Of a stretch of DNA of 64,000 nucleotides, positions 11,021 through 22,000 are shown piece by piece; the first letter of the stretch is position 1, and the number at the start of each line of letters is the position of its first letter. Position numbers and translations under genes: made by a program. The stretch spans positions 682,001 to 746,000 of the forward strand of contig CM074704.1 of the NCBI GenBank assembly GCA_037367355.1, given 5' to 3'. The DNA comes from Neoscytalidium dimidiatum (taxonomy: Eukaryota > Ascomycota > Dothideomycetes > Botryosphaeriales > Botryosphaeriaceae). The notes under the pieces were generated by a model. It did not search any database. It saw only the letters and a list, made by a program, of their open reading frames with translations, and was not told where the DNA came from.

Positions 11021-11626
11021 TTAGGAGATCTCCACTACTTCAAGGCTTGAACTATTCTGAGGCTTTGGCCGCGCTTTTTCCACGAAGGCATGGATTCGAT
11101 CACGCAGCGATATAAGCCCCAAAGCTCGGAGTGCGGCGATGGCTTTTCTCTCTTTCTCTAGGCGAACTCGTAATTCGCCTAGAGCGTCGACTTCATCATG
11201 AGTGACTTGCTCGAAATGAAGACAGTAGCTGCTGGAGGTGATAAGCAGCGCCTTATTGATGTCTTCGTATATTTTCTGGATGTTGTCGATGTCAGACTTT
11301 AGGAAATCGAGGTCGAAGAGGATATTGTTCAGGTTTGAGGATAGGCTGATCCTGCGCATGTTGCAGGCGGGTTGGCCCATCGCTTCATCGTATTTCTTCA
11401 GTCCACTGTTAGCAGAAGCCTCATCTATATATAGTGAGCTGCGTACCCTCTTCTTTTTCTCACATTCATGTTGCTCCTTCAAGTGAAGTAAGTCTTTGAG
11501 GTGCTTGACTTTGTCCTCTGCCTGCTTGAGCTGCTCCCGGACTTCGTCGGACGTTGCATTTTCAAGGTTAAGCTCATTGAGGTCGCCAGCTGATCTCTGT
11601 GTAGATGCAGGTGTCATTTTTGGCAT
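11021..11626 (-). CDS. Coiled-coil family copy B, intact
   Basis: 184 aa if spliced. Exon 1 11626..11447 (60 codons) begins MPKMTPASTQRSAGDLNELN, followed by the coiled coil SDEVREQLKQAEDKVKHLKD and ECEKKKR. The intron 11446..11396 (51 nt, GTACGC...TGAAG) was placed to give KKR|KYDEAMGQ, phase 0, as in copies E and G. Exon 2 11395..11021 carries the C-terminal signature FEQVTHDEVDALGELRVRL and a basic tail. The intron is stop-free and divisible by three, so retention would give an otherwise identical 201-aa protein. No signal peptide, membrane span or known catalytic motif. One of three intact copies; function unknown. Confidence 0.6.
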   Translation of the reverse strand: MPKMTPASTQRSAGDLNELNLENATSDEVREQLKQAEDKVKHLKDLLHLKEQHECEKKKRVRSSLYIDEASANSGLKKYDEAMGQPACNMRRISLSSNLNNILFDLDFLKSDIDNIQKIYEDINKALLITSSSYCLHFEQVTHDEVDALGELRVRLEKERKAIAALRALGLISLRDRIHAFVEKARPKPQNSSSLEVVEIS

Positions 11627-12245
11627 CTTGTACGTGGGTTGTGTGGTTTGGAGCTGAAGGTGGTGAAGTGTGTTGCGTGAACAGATTGTAAGTCATAAGA
11701 TCATTGGCACCTTGCATCTGCATCTTCCAATGGACAGAGTTACGCACTTTGGACCACAGTTCTGAGTCTAATCTACAGAAGAATTTTCTCGGGAATGCTC
11801 TTAGCAAACTGCCATATTACTAGTACTTATGCACTCAAGGCCTATGCACGGCAATCATGGAGAACGCCGCTGTTCACTAGCATAAAGATCATGGATTTAG
11901 CAAGATAGTTATTAATTCTTCCCAGGAGCTAGTCTTGGATCTCTACCAGAGATTTATCCACAATTATGTCATTGTGCTACGCCTCTGAGGTAGTGATTAA
12001 ACCCGTTTTGAAGCCTGAATCCTACAGCCAATTTTGTAGGAATCATTATCCTATCTTCCGCATTCAATTTTCCCGCCATCATGGCCGATAGCCTGTAGCT
12101 CTGAACGTTGACAGCTTGACTTCACTTCCATTGCAGTCCAATTATGTGGGCTCAGCCAATGAAGTCCCACCGTATTCAGGCGTGATTCCGGCGCCTGCTC
12201 TAGGCCGAGAGGCTGTTGAATAAAATCGACCTTTCCGTTGTCTCC
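11627..12245. other. Spacer between coiled-coil copies B and A
   Basis: About 620 bp with the presumed promoter of copy B. No gene seen. Confidence 0.4.
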
Positions 12246-12803
12246 TTACTTCCTGTGGGAGATCAACCTGTCCCGCATGGCACAGGTTTTGATGTAGACT
12301 GAGTGCAATTCTTGACCAGGCGGCGCATTTCCGAACGAGTCAAGAAGCCAAAGGTCATGTGTGACCAGACTCACGAGTTCGCCCAGTAACCTGTCATCAT
12401 CCTTAGTGAAATGGTCGGGTGGTATCTTCGAGGAACTGTGGTCATCTCGTGCAGCGTGTTATAGACAGAATTGAAAATTCCACGCTTCTGGGCAACGGTT
12501 CCATTCAAGAGCTCGTAGAGGCGACAATCCAGGAATTCGAGACTGGCTGCTGTGCCGTCATTTGGCTCAGCCTCCAATGCGATCCACCTCTGTACTCACT
12601 TGTCAGCAACTAATGTCTACTAAGAATCATTGACCTCTTACCTGCTTGTTCTCCTTCGCTTTTACAATGCGTAGAGCTTCCTTCAGTCGCTGGATTTCTT
12701 TTCCGGTGTGGGAGAGCCTTAGTTCGTCTCGCTTGTAATCGCGTTCCTTCGCTTCGATCTGCTTCACCCGATCTTCCTTCGGAATGTTTGTGTCATAGGT
12801 CAT
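12246..12803 (-). pseudogene. Coiled-coil family copy A, frameshifted C-terminus
   Basis: ATG 12803 begins MTYDTNIPKEDRVKQIEAKE, a coiled coil like copy E (shared TNIPK). Exon 1 ends KENKQ at 12642; the intron 12641..12590 is 52 nt (GTAAGA...ACAG). Exon 2 starts RWIALE and runs to a stop at 12371. Near 12418-12424 the family text jumps frame: the next frame reads PDHFTKDDDRLLGELVSLV, which matches the FTNEEISAFSELKDT signature, and stays open to TAA at 12248-12246. As read, the product (126 aa) would lack the conserved C-terminal helices. A second ATG 36 bases upstream is out of frame and gives only a 13-codon reading. Pseudogene, or an indel error in the sequence. Confidence 0.48.
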
Positions 12804-14014
12804 ACTATCTCCTGCTTGACACGCTTGGCGAGTGGGCTCATGGTGATCTTTCGTTAGCAGAGGGTGTAGTGAGCGTGATCGAGTTTCAAGGTGTGTCGGC
12901 TGTCAAGATGATGTGCCTGGAAGATATATCGTAGTTGCGTAGTGCGATAACTTGAAAGGGTAATGATGGAAGACCGCCGAAAGCCAAGCCCAAATGGGAG
13001 ACTTCACTTGTTCTGTATTTCAGACAGAAACTTATGAGTCATGCCCTTAGCTAGTCCAAGAGCTCTCACGGTTTGTGACATGGATAAACGTTGCAAGGTA
13101 CCTTGTTTTAGCTCACTTGTATCTCCAAGCCTCTCCTCTGTCTTCCGTTGGTAGGCTTCACTTCAACATAGCTAATGATATAAAAACCAACAAAGGACGC
13201 TGTTACACACGGGCTAAAGCTTCAAATATCAACCCTATCTTTTCTGCATGCGTAGAAGGAATTGCCCTACGTGAAAACAGATGTTTGGCGAGAGCCCAAG
13301 ATTGCTTATCTAACTTGGTTCATAGGTTGATTGGATTTATTCTATCAACCATTACCTCGCGTTAGCAAAGGCAAGAGATAATGCTAAGATAATATCAGCT
13401 TTTTAAATAGTCCACGAAAGGAGGTTGAAACCCAGTGATTTAAAAAACACAATTTCAAAGTTTATTAGCCTATGGCCGAGAATAGGTGATCAAGCGAGCA
13501 ACCGCCGGTTCCATTAATGCGAATGCCTCGAGGAGAAGGACCTTGGTATCTCGAGACGTCCTCAGAGCATGCCTCCTGAGCTTCAGGATGTAGGTCGTTC
13601 ACGTTGTGTCTGCTACCTCTACCAATAGGTTAATATACACTATCAGGCAATAGGAAGGCCTTCGCCAGTTGTTTGATTCACTAAAACAAATGTTTGTGGA
13701 CACAATCTCCCTGGTGAAAGCAATGTGCATGTGAGGGGCATCGCGGCTGGTAAGCGTCTCCGCATAAAAAAGTCAGGCAATGAATTCATCCTCATCCAAG
13801 AACCTTAGACCAAACCAATCCGTGCCAATGGGGTTTCAGATTAGATCTACCCTCTACATGCCAAGTCTCACGTTCTCTTTTCATTCACGCCAGGCGTCGC
13901 CGCCTCCATGTTTCTAACATATATAGCAACCGGCCAGCAAACTCCGCACGAGGCAATCAACCCTCACCTCAACAGAAGGTCCCCTCCAAACCACACTGTT
14001 CCAACCCCCGAAAC
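12804..14014. other. Intergenic, possible decayed eighth coiled-coil copy
   Basis: 1.2 kb between copy A and the cytidine deaminase 3' end. No intact gene. On the minus strand around 13605-13470 one frame gives LHPEAQEACSE and the neighbouring frame gives LRTSRDTKVLLLEAFALMEP up to TAG. Joined, these resemble the FT-E-A-L signature and following helix of copies B and E. The match is weak (a few aligned residues) and the N-terminal half was not found. Confidence 0.3.
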
Positions 14015-15073
14015 TCACGCCTTCGCCCCGTTCCCCTCCTCCCCCCGCTCCCTCCTCCTCGCCAACAGCTCTTCCGGCGGGGGCAGCACATCTGGGCCAA
14101 ACGACATGGGCAACAGCTCCCCCATCGTCATGACCTTGTACTCGCCCGCACTCGTATGCATGAAAATCGGGGTATCCAACTGCCGAATTATCCCGCATCA
14201 GCCTCTTTCTTTCGCCTCTTCATCCCCAGGAGAGGGAAAAAAAAAACAAAAAAAAAAGCCACTTTCGACCCTCCCTTCCTCCCTCCCTCCCCTCCCCCCA
14301 AATACCCCAGCTCGTGGGATACCATGCCGCGAGCGGAAAGCACGCACGACAAAATTAAAAAAAAAAAAAAAAAGAAGAAGAGGAAACGAGCTCACCTCCA
14401 GGAACTCCCTCAAAAACTGCCTGCACATGCCGCAAGGGCTGCAAAACGCGTCGGGCAGGTCCGTCGCCACGCCGACGGCCTTGAAGTCGCCGCGGCCGTA
14501 GCCGAACGTCGTCACCGCGGTGCCGACGGCGACGCGCTCGGCGCACGTGCCGACGGGGTATGCGGCGTTCTCGACGTTGGCGCCGAGGATGATTCGGGGG
14601 GCGTCGCCTGTGGAGGGCGGCGGCGGCGGCGGCGGGGATGTGGAGGAGGAGGAGGATGCGGATGAGGATGAGGATGAGGATGCGGATGACGACGAAGGGC
14701 GGATCAGGAGGGCGGCGCCGACGCGGAATTGGGAGTAGGGGCCTGTGATGGCGAGTGCGCTGGTTAGCTTGGTGGGGAAGGTTGGGTTCTCGAAGAGGAG
14801 GAGGAGAAGGTGGAGGAGGAGGTGAGGAGTGCGACGCGTGCGCGCGTGCGCACACGCCTCTCGATGCGGGATTGGAGTTGCGCGCACGTACTCCGCGACG
14901 TCCTCCCCGCGCCTCTCTACCTCTAGAGCTCTGTTATGGGAGACAAGGAAGCAGGTGCAGTACGTACAGTACGCGCGCCCCCGCGCCTCCAGCGCGCCCT
15001 TGGACAGCGCGTCGACCTCCCTCAGCGTGAGTCCATGGATGAGGTCGCCCTTGTTCTGTTCAGCCGCCGGCAT
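14015..15073 (-). CDS. CDD1: Cytidine deaminase
   Basis: 205 aa; zinc enzyme of pyrimidine salvage that deaminates cytidine and deoxycytidine to uridine forms in the cytosol. Exons 15073..14968, 14742..14396 and 14179..14015; introns of 225 and 216 nt, long for this locus but both GT-AG. The first splice rebuilds AYC|PYSQFRVGAALL. Seen: ANVENAAYPVGTCAER, with zinc-ligand C102 and catalytic E104, and SPCGMCRQ with C139 and C142. The C-terminus (LDTPIFMHTSAGEYKVMTMG, then LLPMSFGP) is the usual fungal ending plus a basic tail. Odd: a 32-residue Ser/Ala then Pro tract (residues 51-82) sits between the first strand block and the active-site helix; it is coded by CATCCT-like and CCG repeats. The enzyme identity is firm. 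Confidence 0.92.
14603..14698 (-). repeat. Ser/Pro low-complexity insert inside cytidine deaminase
   Basis: On the plus strand this is a (GGC)n block followed by GAGGAT-like repeats. In frame it encodes poly-Ser/Ala and then seven prolines. The length is a multiple of three (96 nt), so the reading frame is kept. It is probably a loop insertion generated by repeat expansion. Confidence 0.7.
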
Positions 15074-15369
15074 CGTGAGAGGGAAAAAGGGAAAAAGAAG
15101 GAAAGAAGGAAGGGAAGAGAGAAAGGAACGGAGCGAGCGGGTTGCGCGGAGAGAGAGAGAGGGGATACACTGCGTGATTGGCGTCAACGGTGCGCCGTAT
15201 GTGGGGATGAAGGCAGGAGATAAGCAGGAGATAAAGGAGCTTCCCCGGCCGGCCTGCGCGAATGGCGTGCGTCGGTGGCCGGACTGGCGGGGCTCGCCTG
15301 GGTTACCATTTGCGGGTTGGTTTATGGTGGAAGAGTGGCATCGACTTGCGGGTTGGGGGATAGCGGCTG

Positions 15370-18300
15370 CACGTGTGGGGAAGGTGGATGACGCGGGTCG
15401 TTGGTTTTGACTGCGGGGCACGGTGCTTGCGTGACGTTGGTGAGGTACGTCTGCGGTTTGCGAGGACGAAGCTCTGAGCTTCGTCGGAAACTTTCTGAGC
15501 GTTTTGATTTTCAGCGTGACAGTTTGCAGTCTGCCTAGGCAGTTGCCTGCATGATTCGCTCATCACTTCTCTTGAGGTTAGAACGACAATAATTGCCGTC
15601 AGAGCCACACACGAAGTTCCTTGGCATTCCCCGGCCGTGGCAAGTGAGGGCTCGCCAAGCAAAAGTCAACGGTGATCACGGATGAAGATTTCCAGGCGGC
15701 ATTTGACCTCGAGCAACGGAAATCGACATCAGCCTTCCAGCGGCGTTTGAACGAGTGGCCAGCATGTTCTCTCCATGACTCCTTAGCCCTGCAGAGCCTC
15801 AGCCAGACGGACGAACACCCGCTCCTCGTATTGCACCCTGCGCATTGCCCCCGACGATCCCCAGGGCGCGAGCATCGGGCGGGTCGACCACCTGTCGCGT
15901 GGCCAAGACGAAGAGGAGTAAGGATGGTTGCCAAGGACGCAGAACCGTAAACTCTAAACCACGTCGATCCCCACGCGGCCGGCGATGACGCAACGGACAT
16001 GTGCGATCAGGGTCGACGGCGTCATCAACCCTTCCCACTACCAGCAATTTTTCCCTCCCTCCTTTGCCATTAATCTCTCACTGATCTGCAATTCCCTCTC
16101 ATATCATCCCGCTCGGGGAACCGGGAAACACAAAAAGTTTGTCATCCCTGTTCCACGTTGCCTCCCAACCTTGAGCAGCGAGGGGAGGAAAACCGTGGGC
16201 GGAAAAGGCAAGGGAAAGTTAAGTGACTCGCACACGCGTTCCGCGCAGCCGCTGCAGAAAAGGATGGAAAGCAGCGAAAGGGAAGAGTGGGAAGCGAGAT
16301 CGACGTAACGAGCAAGAAAGAGACAAAGAAAGAAAGAGGGAACGACATGACGGCAGGTAAGGTTTGGAGCCAATCAATCCCCAGCGAGGACCCCGAACAT
16401 CATCATCGAATCCGCCCGCCCACCGAACCCAACGGGCAAGACAATCATACACATGCATCCTCATCTCTCTCCCTGACTTGCCTACTTTTCCAGACTGCAT
16501 GGCTCATTGATTTGCATGCCGCTCCTTCGCACGTGCGAATGCAATCGTCTGCCCGCACAAAAGTCCCTCCCTGCCCGCGTGCTCGCGTCCCCCTAGCCAT
16601 GGCAGCGGGCGAAAAAAAAGAACCTGCTGCTGCGGGCTGATATGCACATCGCTCGAAAGGGTCGTCGATTCAACACTTGCTTTTTCTGCAAATCTCGGTC
16701 GCCAATCTCTCCCCGTTGGCTCAATCGCTGGATCCTGCCTTTATCATGCTGTGCCTGCTCTTTTTTTTTTTTTTTTGCCCAAAAGTGCGCATATGAATGC
16801 GATTGTCGATCTGCAGGAGGGGCAAGTAGTGAGCGTATAGCAGCGAGGTCTCCTCTCATCTTGCGAAGAGGGGAAAAAGCGGCGAGGAGTGGCGTTTCCC
16901 GGTAGAGAGGACAGCCAACAGGATTGCACCGCTGTGCAAGGGATCATGGCTGGGAAAAGGCAAAAAAAAAATAAAAAAAGCAAAGATGAGAAGGAATTCT
17001 CCGTCTGCGGCTGGTACGTATATGGCCTGTATGTAGTCTGTACGTATGCTTGCATATATGCGCATGACAGAGGGGATCGCTCCGCTCTCAGGGCCTCCTC
17101 GCACGTGAGATCAGCAGCAGCAGCAGCATCGACGGGCGACGACGACGACGACGACAATTACCGATAGACGGATGAGACAGACAGCCTTGCAGCGTACCCT
17201 GCAGCAGTGGACGCATCATCAACTTTCCTCCTCGGGAATCGCCAAGAGCATCTTCGTCGTCTTTTCATCTGCCATCACCGGCATGACCGAACTTCACCGG
17301 TAGGGCCATCAACGCGGCGAATGCAGCAGCAGCAGCAGCAGCAGCAGTAGTTCATCCGTCCGTCCGTTCGGACTTTTGTTTGCTGGGTTGACCCTCGTCC
17401 CATGGTCGTCGCCGCACGTGCCTATGTCGCAACAGCCGCATACTTATTGTTTTATTTCCTTCCCTCGGCAACGCGGCTTTTTTTTTTTTTCCTCTTAGAT
17501 GGATGCAACGTCGGATCACCCAGACACCAAGCCTAGCGGAAAAACGGCGCACGGCATTCCCGCGGGGCCCGCTCCGCCTCGGGAAGGGGGGAGGGTCAAA
17601 AGGCGATAAGACCTAGAGAGAAAAGAATTAAGGTTCCGGGGAACGGAGAACTTGGCCTCAACCGCTCCGTTTAATTTCTTTGCCGATGAAGAAGGGGAGC
17701 GTCGATTGGTATAGTACGTATGTAGGTTATTTCCGTCCTACACGAGGACGCTGCACGGTTTACGTGCGTTTGGTCGGCGAGGAAAAAAGTACGCACGATA
17801 GTAGGTGCACCCCGTCGATGGTAAGGTTGCGAAAACGGGCGTCAAACCCTTCTGAGGAAAGTCGCCGCCGCGGCGCAATGGAGGAGGGACCTCACGGGAG
17901 AGAGCCGCAGTTACACCCTAACTGCCAGATACGAGATACTTCCGGCCAGCATTAAATTCTCCGTTGCCGGAGGAAGAGCAATAAGGCGTACGTGTAGCTA
18001 TGATGTGATTTGCCGTGGCGTTAAGGGCGGGCTGAAACAGAAATGGGCTACGGACGCAGGAGACGGGCACGACGGGTACGGCCGCAAAAAACCCTAACGG
18101 CAGACCGATTGAGGGTAGAGGCGAAATGAAAATGAAAAAAAAAGTATAATCCGCGGAGCATCATCCCCAAAACACGTCCCCCGAGTCCTTCTTCCATACT
18201 GGCAGAAAGCCGGGGCCCGACCGAACGGATTGTAGTTGCAGCAGAGCAAGCAGAAGCTAGGGGCACGTGTCTTGTCTGTGTGGGGCCATGTGCTTCTCGG

Positions 18301-19016
18301 CAGATGAGAAAGAGGCTGTGTGGGGTGAGATGGGAACGAATGATTAAAGGGGAAACGGAGAAAAGTAGGGGAAATAGGGCACACGTCTGCGCCTGTACTA
18401 GGACCGCTGTATACGACCACGTCGAACCAATCGACGAGGGACGACGGCCGACTCGCGAGAAGAGCCGGGTTTATCCCGCAAGGCGGGCGTGGTTAGGCTA
18501 AGCAGCGGCAAATCCAACAAGCAACGTGGGAGCCACGAGGCGTGCCGGCCGCCGGGGGGACGGGGGTAGACGGGGAGCGGTGGAACGGCCGGGGGGAGCG
18601 GGCGTGGCAACGAAAAACGAACGAAAAGGCGGAGAGCCAGGCTGAGGGAGGGATTGGCAGAGTGGGCGCGGTGGGGTGGGGAGGGGCGGAAAGAGGACGA
18701 GGGGGGGAACGGAGAGCACACAACGAGGCCACGCAGGCAGGCAGCGACGAAAGGAGCGGCCGGCCTCTCTCGCGGCGAAATTGTCATCCGGCAGCCTGCT
18801 ACTCTCTCCGCAGCAGCATCACCATCGTCATAGTTGCTGCGACAAAGAGCAAGACGAACCGCTGCCAGGCCGCTCCTTCGTGCGATTTCGCTGCCCCTTC
18901 ACTCCCCAGCAAGCTTGCGCATCACATCCGCATGCGGCAGACATGCCACACGTGCGATTTCCACTAAGCACCGAATCACCCGCCCGCCACGCTTTCCCAC
19001 ACGCGACACGCACGTG
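15370..19016. promoter_or_regulatory. Cluster of seven CACGTG E-box palindromes
   Basis: CACGTG found by eye at 15370, 16530, 17102, 17415, 18264, 18949 and 19011 (start positions). Chance expectation for a given hexamer is about one per 4 kb at even composition, so this is a modest excess, partly explained by GC-rich sequence. CACGTG is the classic target of bHLH proteins with the His-Glu-Arg contact set, such as the factor encoded at 22.8-24.3 kb. Functional binding is inference. Confidence 0.3.
17322..17347. repeat. CAG trinucleotide repeat
   Basis: About nine AGC/CAG units in non-coding sequence. A shorter CAG run and a GAC run lie 200 bp upstream (17115-17155). Confidence 0.7.
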
Positions 19017-22000
19017 TCTTGGAACGTGGCAATATAAGGATTTGCCCTATACGTGCACACCTTAAACCCCCACACGCTCTCAGCCCCCAGAACGCGCGCC
19101 GACGGGGGTCGCGAAGCCGAAATCTATCCTAATCATACGGGGTTTCCTGGGACCGGGCATCATGCGTTCATGCCTGGTGGGAACGAGGATTGGCGGAGGG
19201 GACGGCAAGTGTGAGAAAGGGGGCCCTGCGATGGGCGATGATGACGATTGCTGCATACATGCAGCCTGTGACGGGGGCCAAGGAAAGCGGTACCGGGACG
19301 ACGGCGAGAGGCAGCGCGAGGGATGGAGTCGAGACGAGCCCTGCAGTGCTGCTTTTGCAGCCCGTCTGACCTCACGGCGTCATTCGCTGCGCAGGGATGA
19401 CGAGCAAGCTGCAACGAGCCAGAGCGGTCGAAAGAGAGAAAAAAAAAAAAAAAAGGGCTGGCCCAGCCCATCCGCCCTGCGCTGCGCCATGGCATCAAAC
19501 ACGTACGTCGATGGCTTGGCCCGCCTCTGGCAGGGCCAGAGTAGCTGCATGCCTTGCTTGGGCTTGCTCGTGGCGGCGCGCTGCCGCAGCAACCTGTGCG
19601 CATTCCGCCCTGCCACCTGCGCGGAACCCCAAACCGGGCCTCGCGCCCAGCTGAAGGGGCTGACTGTCCGCACCATCCATCGTACCATGATCGCAGCCTG
19701 CAGCTCGCAAGAAAAGAACTCCTGCCCCGGTCCAATCAACATCGCGCGCTACGGAGTTAGTCCGCTCGTTAGCTCTTAGCCACCCTCCCGCACGCGTGCG
19801 CTGTGAACGGCGTTCCCATCCCCGTCCAAACCTTAAAATTTCCCCCCCAGTCCTTGAACCAACCAGCATCATGGCCCAACGAGACAAAGAACGCCCAGCA
19901 AGTGCCTCCGCCCATCGCGCATCACATACCCATGCATCGTACCAGTTCGGAAAATTTGTCCCTACTGTGTCAGAGGAATCCGCCAAAGAATTGGGATCGT
20001 CGCACGTAGAGGAGCAAAGGCAGGAAAGGCAGAGACTACTGCTAAGACGTACTCCAACAGCGACTATTCCCCTGCCGCGCCAGGAATTACTGGAAGCAGC
20101 AACCCTGAAAAATGATGGAAAAGGAGCACGCGCACTCAACGCAACGCAACGCAACCATGCATTGCATGCAGCCCACAGCCAACACCTAGATTGCTTTCGG
20201 CTTGCAAAACAAACACCGACCCGGGAGCATCTACGCCGAAACCCAAACGTCCCGTCCGGCCTACGTATGTGGAGGCGTGAGAGAAGATGATCGCCCTTCG
20301 GGCGTCGCCGAAGCCCTTTTTCCCCAGTCCGAGCTGCTCCTCAGAAAAAAAGCTTGTTCGGTTCGGATCGTCACCGCTGCGGCATCAGCAGCGGATGTCG
20401 GCGCGGGAAGCACTCCGCCCGCCGCCAGAAGACATGACGACAGTACGTAGCTACTTTTCACGTAGATCAGCCATGAAGCCGGAAAAGAAAAAAAAAAAAA
20501 GGAGATGCGATCATCACGACGGAGGCAAAGAAGAAGTAAACTTCCGAAAATGGTGAAACAGGTACAGACGGGGGGCAGTGATAGATAGTCTTCGCCTGCC
20601 GATAAACCCGAGCATCGGCTCTCGCGCCCTTTCCTCTGGCAACAGAAAGCCGCATAATCCGTCCCGAGTACTTGCTACCAGATCGGCCTGCATACCCGAC
20701 CACAAAGAAGAAAAGGGAAATCTTAAAACAGCCCATGCCGGCCGGCAGGTACGCAAGGCAAATCCACGGCCGGACAGCGGAGCGCACGGCTCACGGCAAA
20801 GCCGGGCAAAGCGGACCGAGGCACACAGAAACCTGCACGAAAGGAGAGTAACACGAAAGAAGGAAAGCGAGGAAGCGAATATCCGGGGAACGACTGCAAA
20901 GCACAGTCATCGGGAGGAAGGAGGAAGAGGAAAAAAAAAAAAAGTAGAACAGAATTTCGGCCGGGTCCGCCAGGGAGAAGGGAGCGCGAAGTAGTGAGGA
21001 CAGACAGACATCCGTCCCCGTGGTTCACCCGGTCCGGCGCCCGGCAACGACCACGAGCAACCTTCTTTTTCCTATGGGATGTGGTGTGAGAGTTGTTGTA
21101 TGTGACGCGGGACGAAGCGCGCCCTCTCCCCCCTTCCCCCTCCCCTACGAGAGCCCCACATCTGCCTCGAAACGAGCACGACGCTCAACCCCATCTCGAT
21201 CAATCACCAAATAAGAAAAAGGAAAAAAAAAAATAGAGAAGCTAAGATCTCGCATGACTATCCCGTCTTCTTCCCGCTCTCGTTCCCGTGACGGGTTCTT
21301 TCTCGTCCAGCCGGCCGGCCGGCCCATTCCACACCCTACCACCACTACCACCACTACCACCCCCCCGGCGCGGATCTTCCGAAGAGCAGCAAGGAAAAAA
21401 AAAAAAAAAAGAGCGAAACGCACGCACAGAAGAAGCGCCTTATGCCATACCAAATACGGAGAACGGGAGGCTCCGCGCGAGAATGAGGAAGGTACAGCCT
21501 CCCACCCATCCCAACGTTAAACCTTGGATCCGCGTCTCGGTTGTGGATCTCTCGAGAGGCTCGGCATCGGATCACCCGCGGCAGAAGGCCGGATGTTTGA
21601 CGGTGACGACGATGATTAGGAGGCTGCTGCTACGCAGCCCCTCTCTTACTATGGGATTTCCTCGGGTTGGTTTGAAGCCGTGGTGGCCGGGGCGCAGCGT
21701 GGGATGCGTGCCGCTGAAGGAGTTGAGAACCCAACTTCCCCCCCCCCCACAACCTCCTGCTGTCCCACCCCAACGTTCAACCACGGGATGATTAATATCA
21801 CTGGCATGTGAAAGTCACTTAGGCACAAGACTATTGGTAGATAGTCGGAAGGAATTGAAACTGCAAAAGCTATTCTCTATCATTTGTGGGTCTGTTTCGC
21901 CCATGCGTGCGTGGTTATTCCGCGTCACGCCTGCCCGAGGTTTTACTCGTGGTGGTGTAGCTAGCTAAGATACATGCCTCAGAAAATCGGTAGCAAGAAA

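Noticed and set aside
15599..16000. Minus-strand 133-codon open frame upstream of cytidine deaminase
   Set aside because: No family motif, Arg/Ser/Cys-rich as random GC-rich translation, overlapping frames on the other strand equally long.
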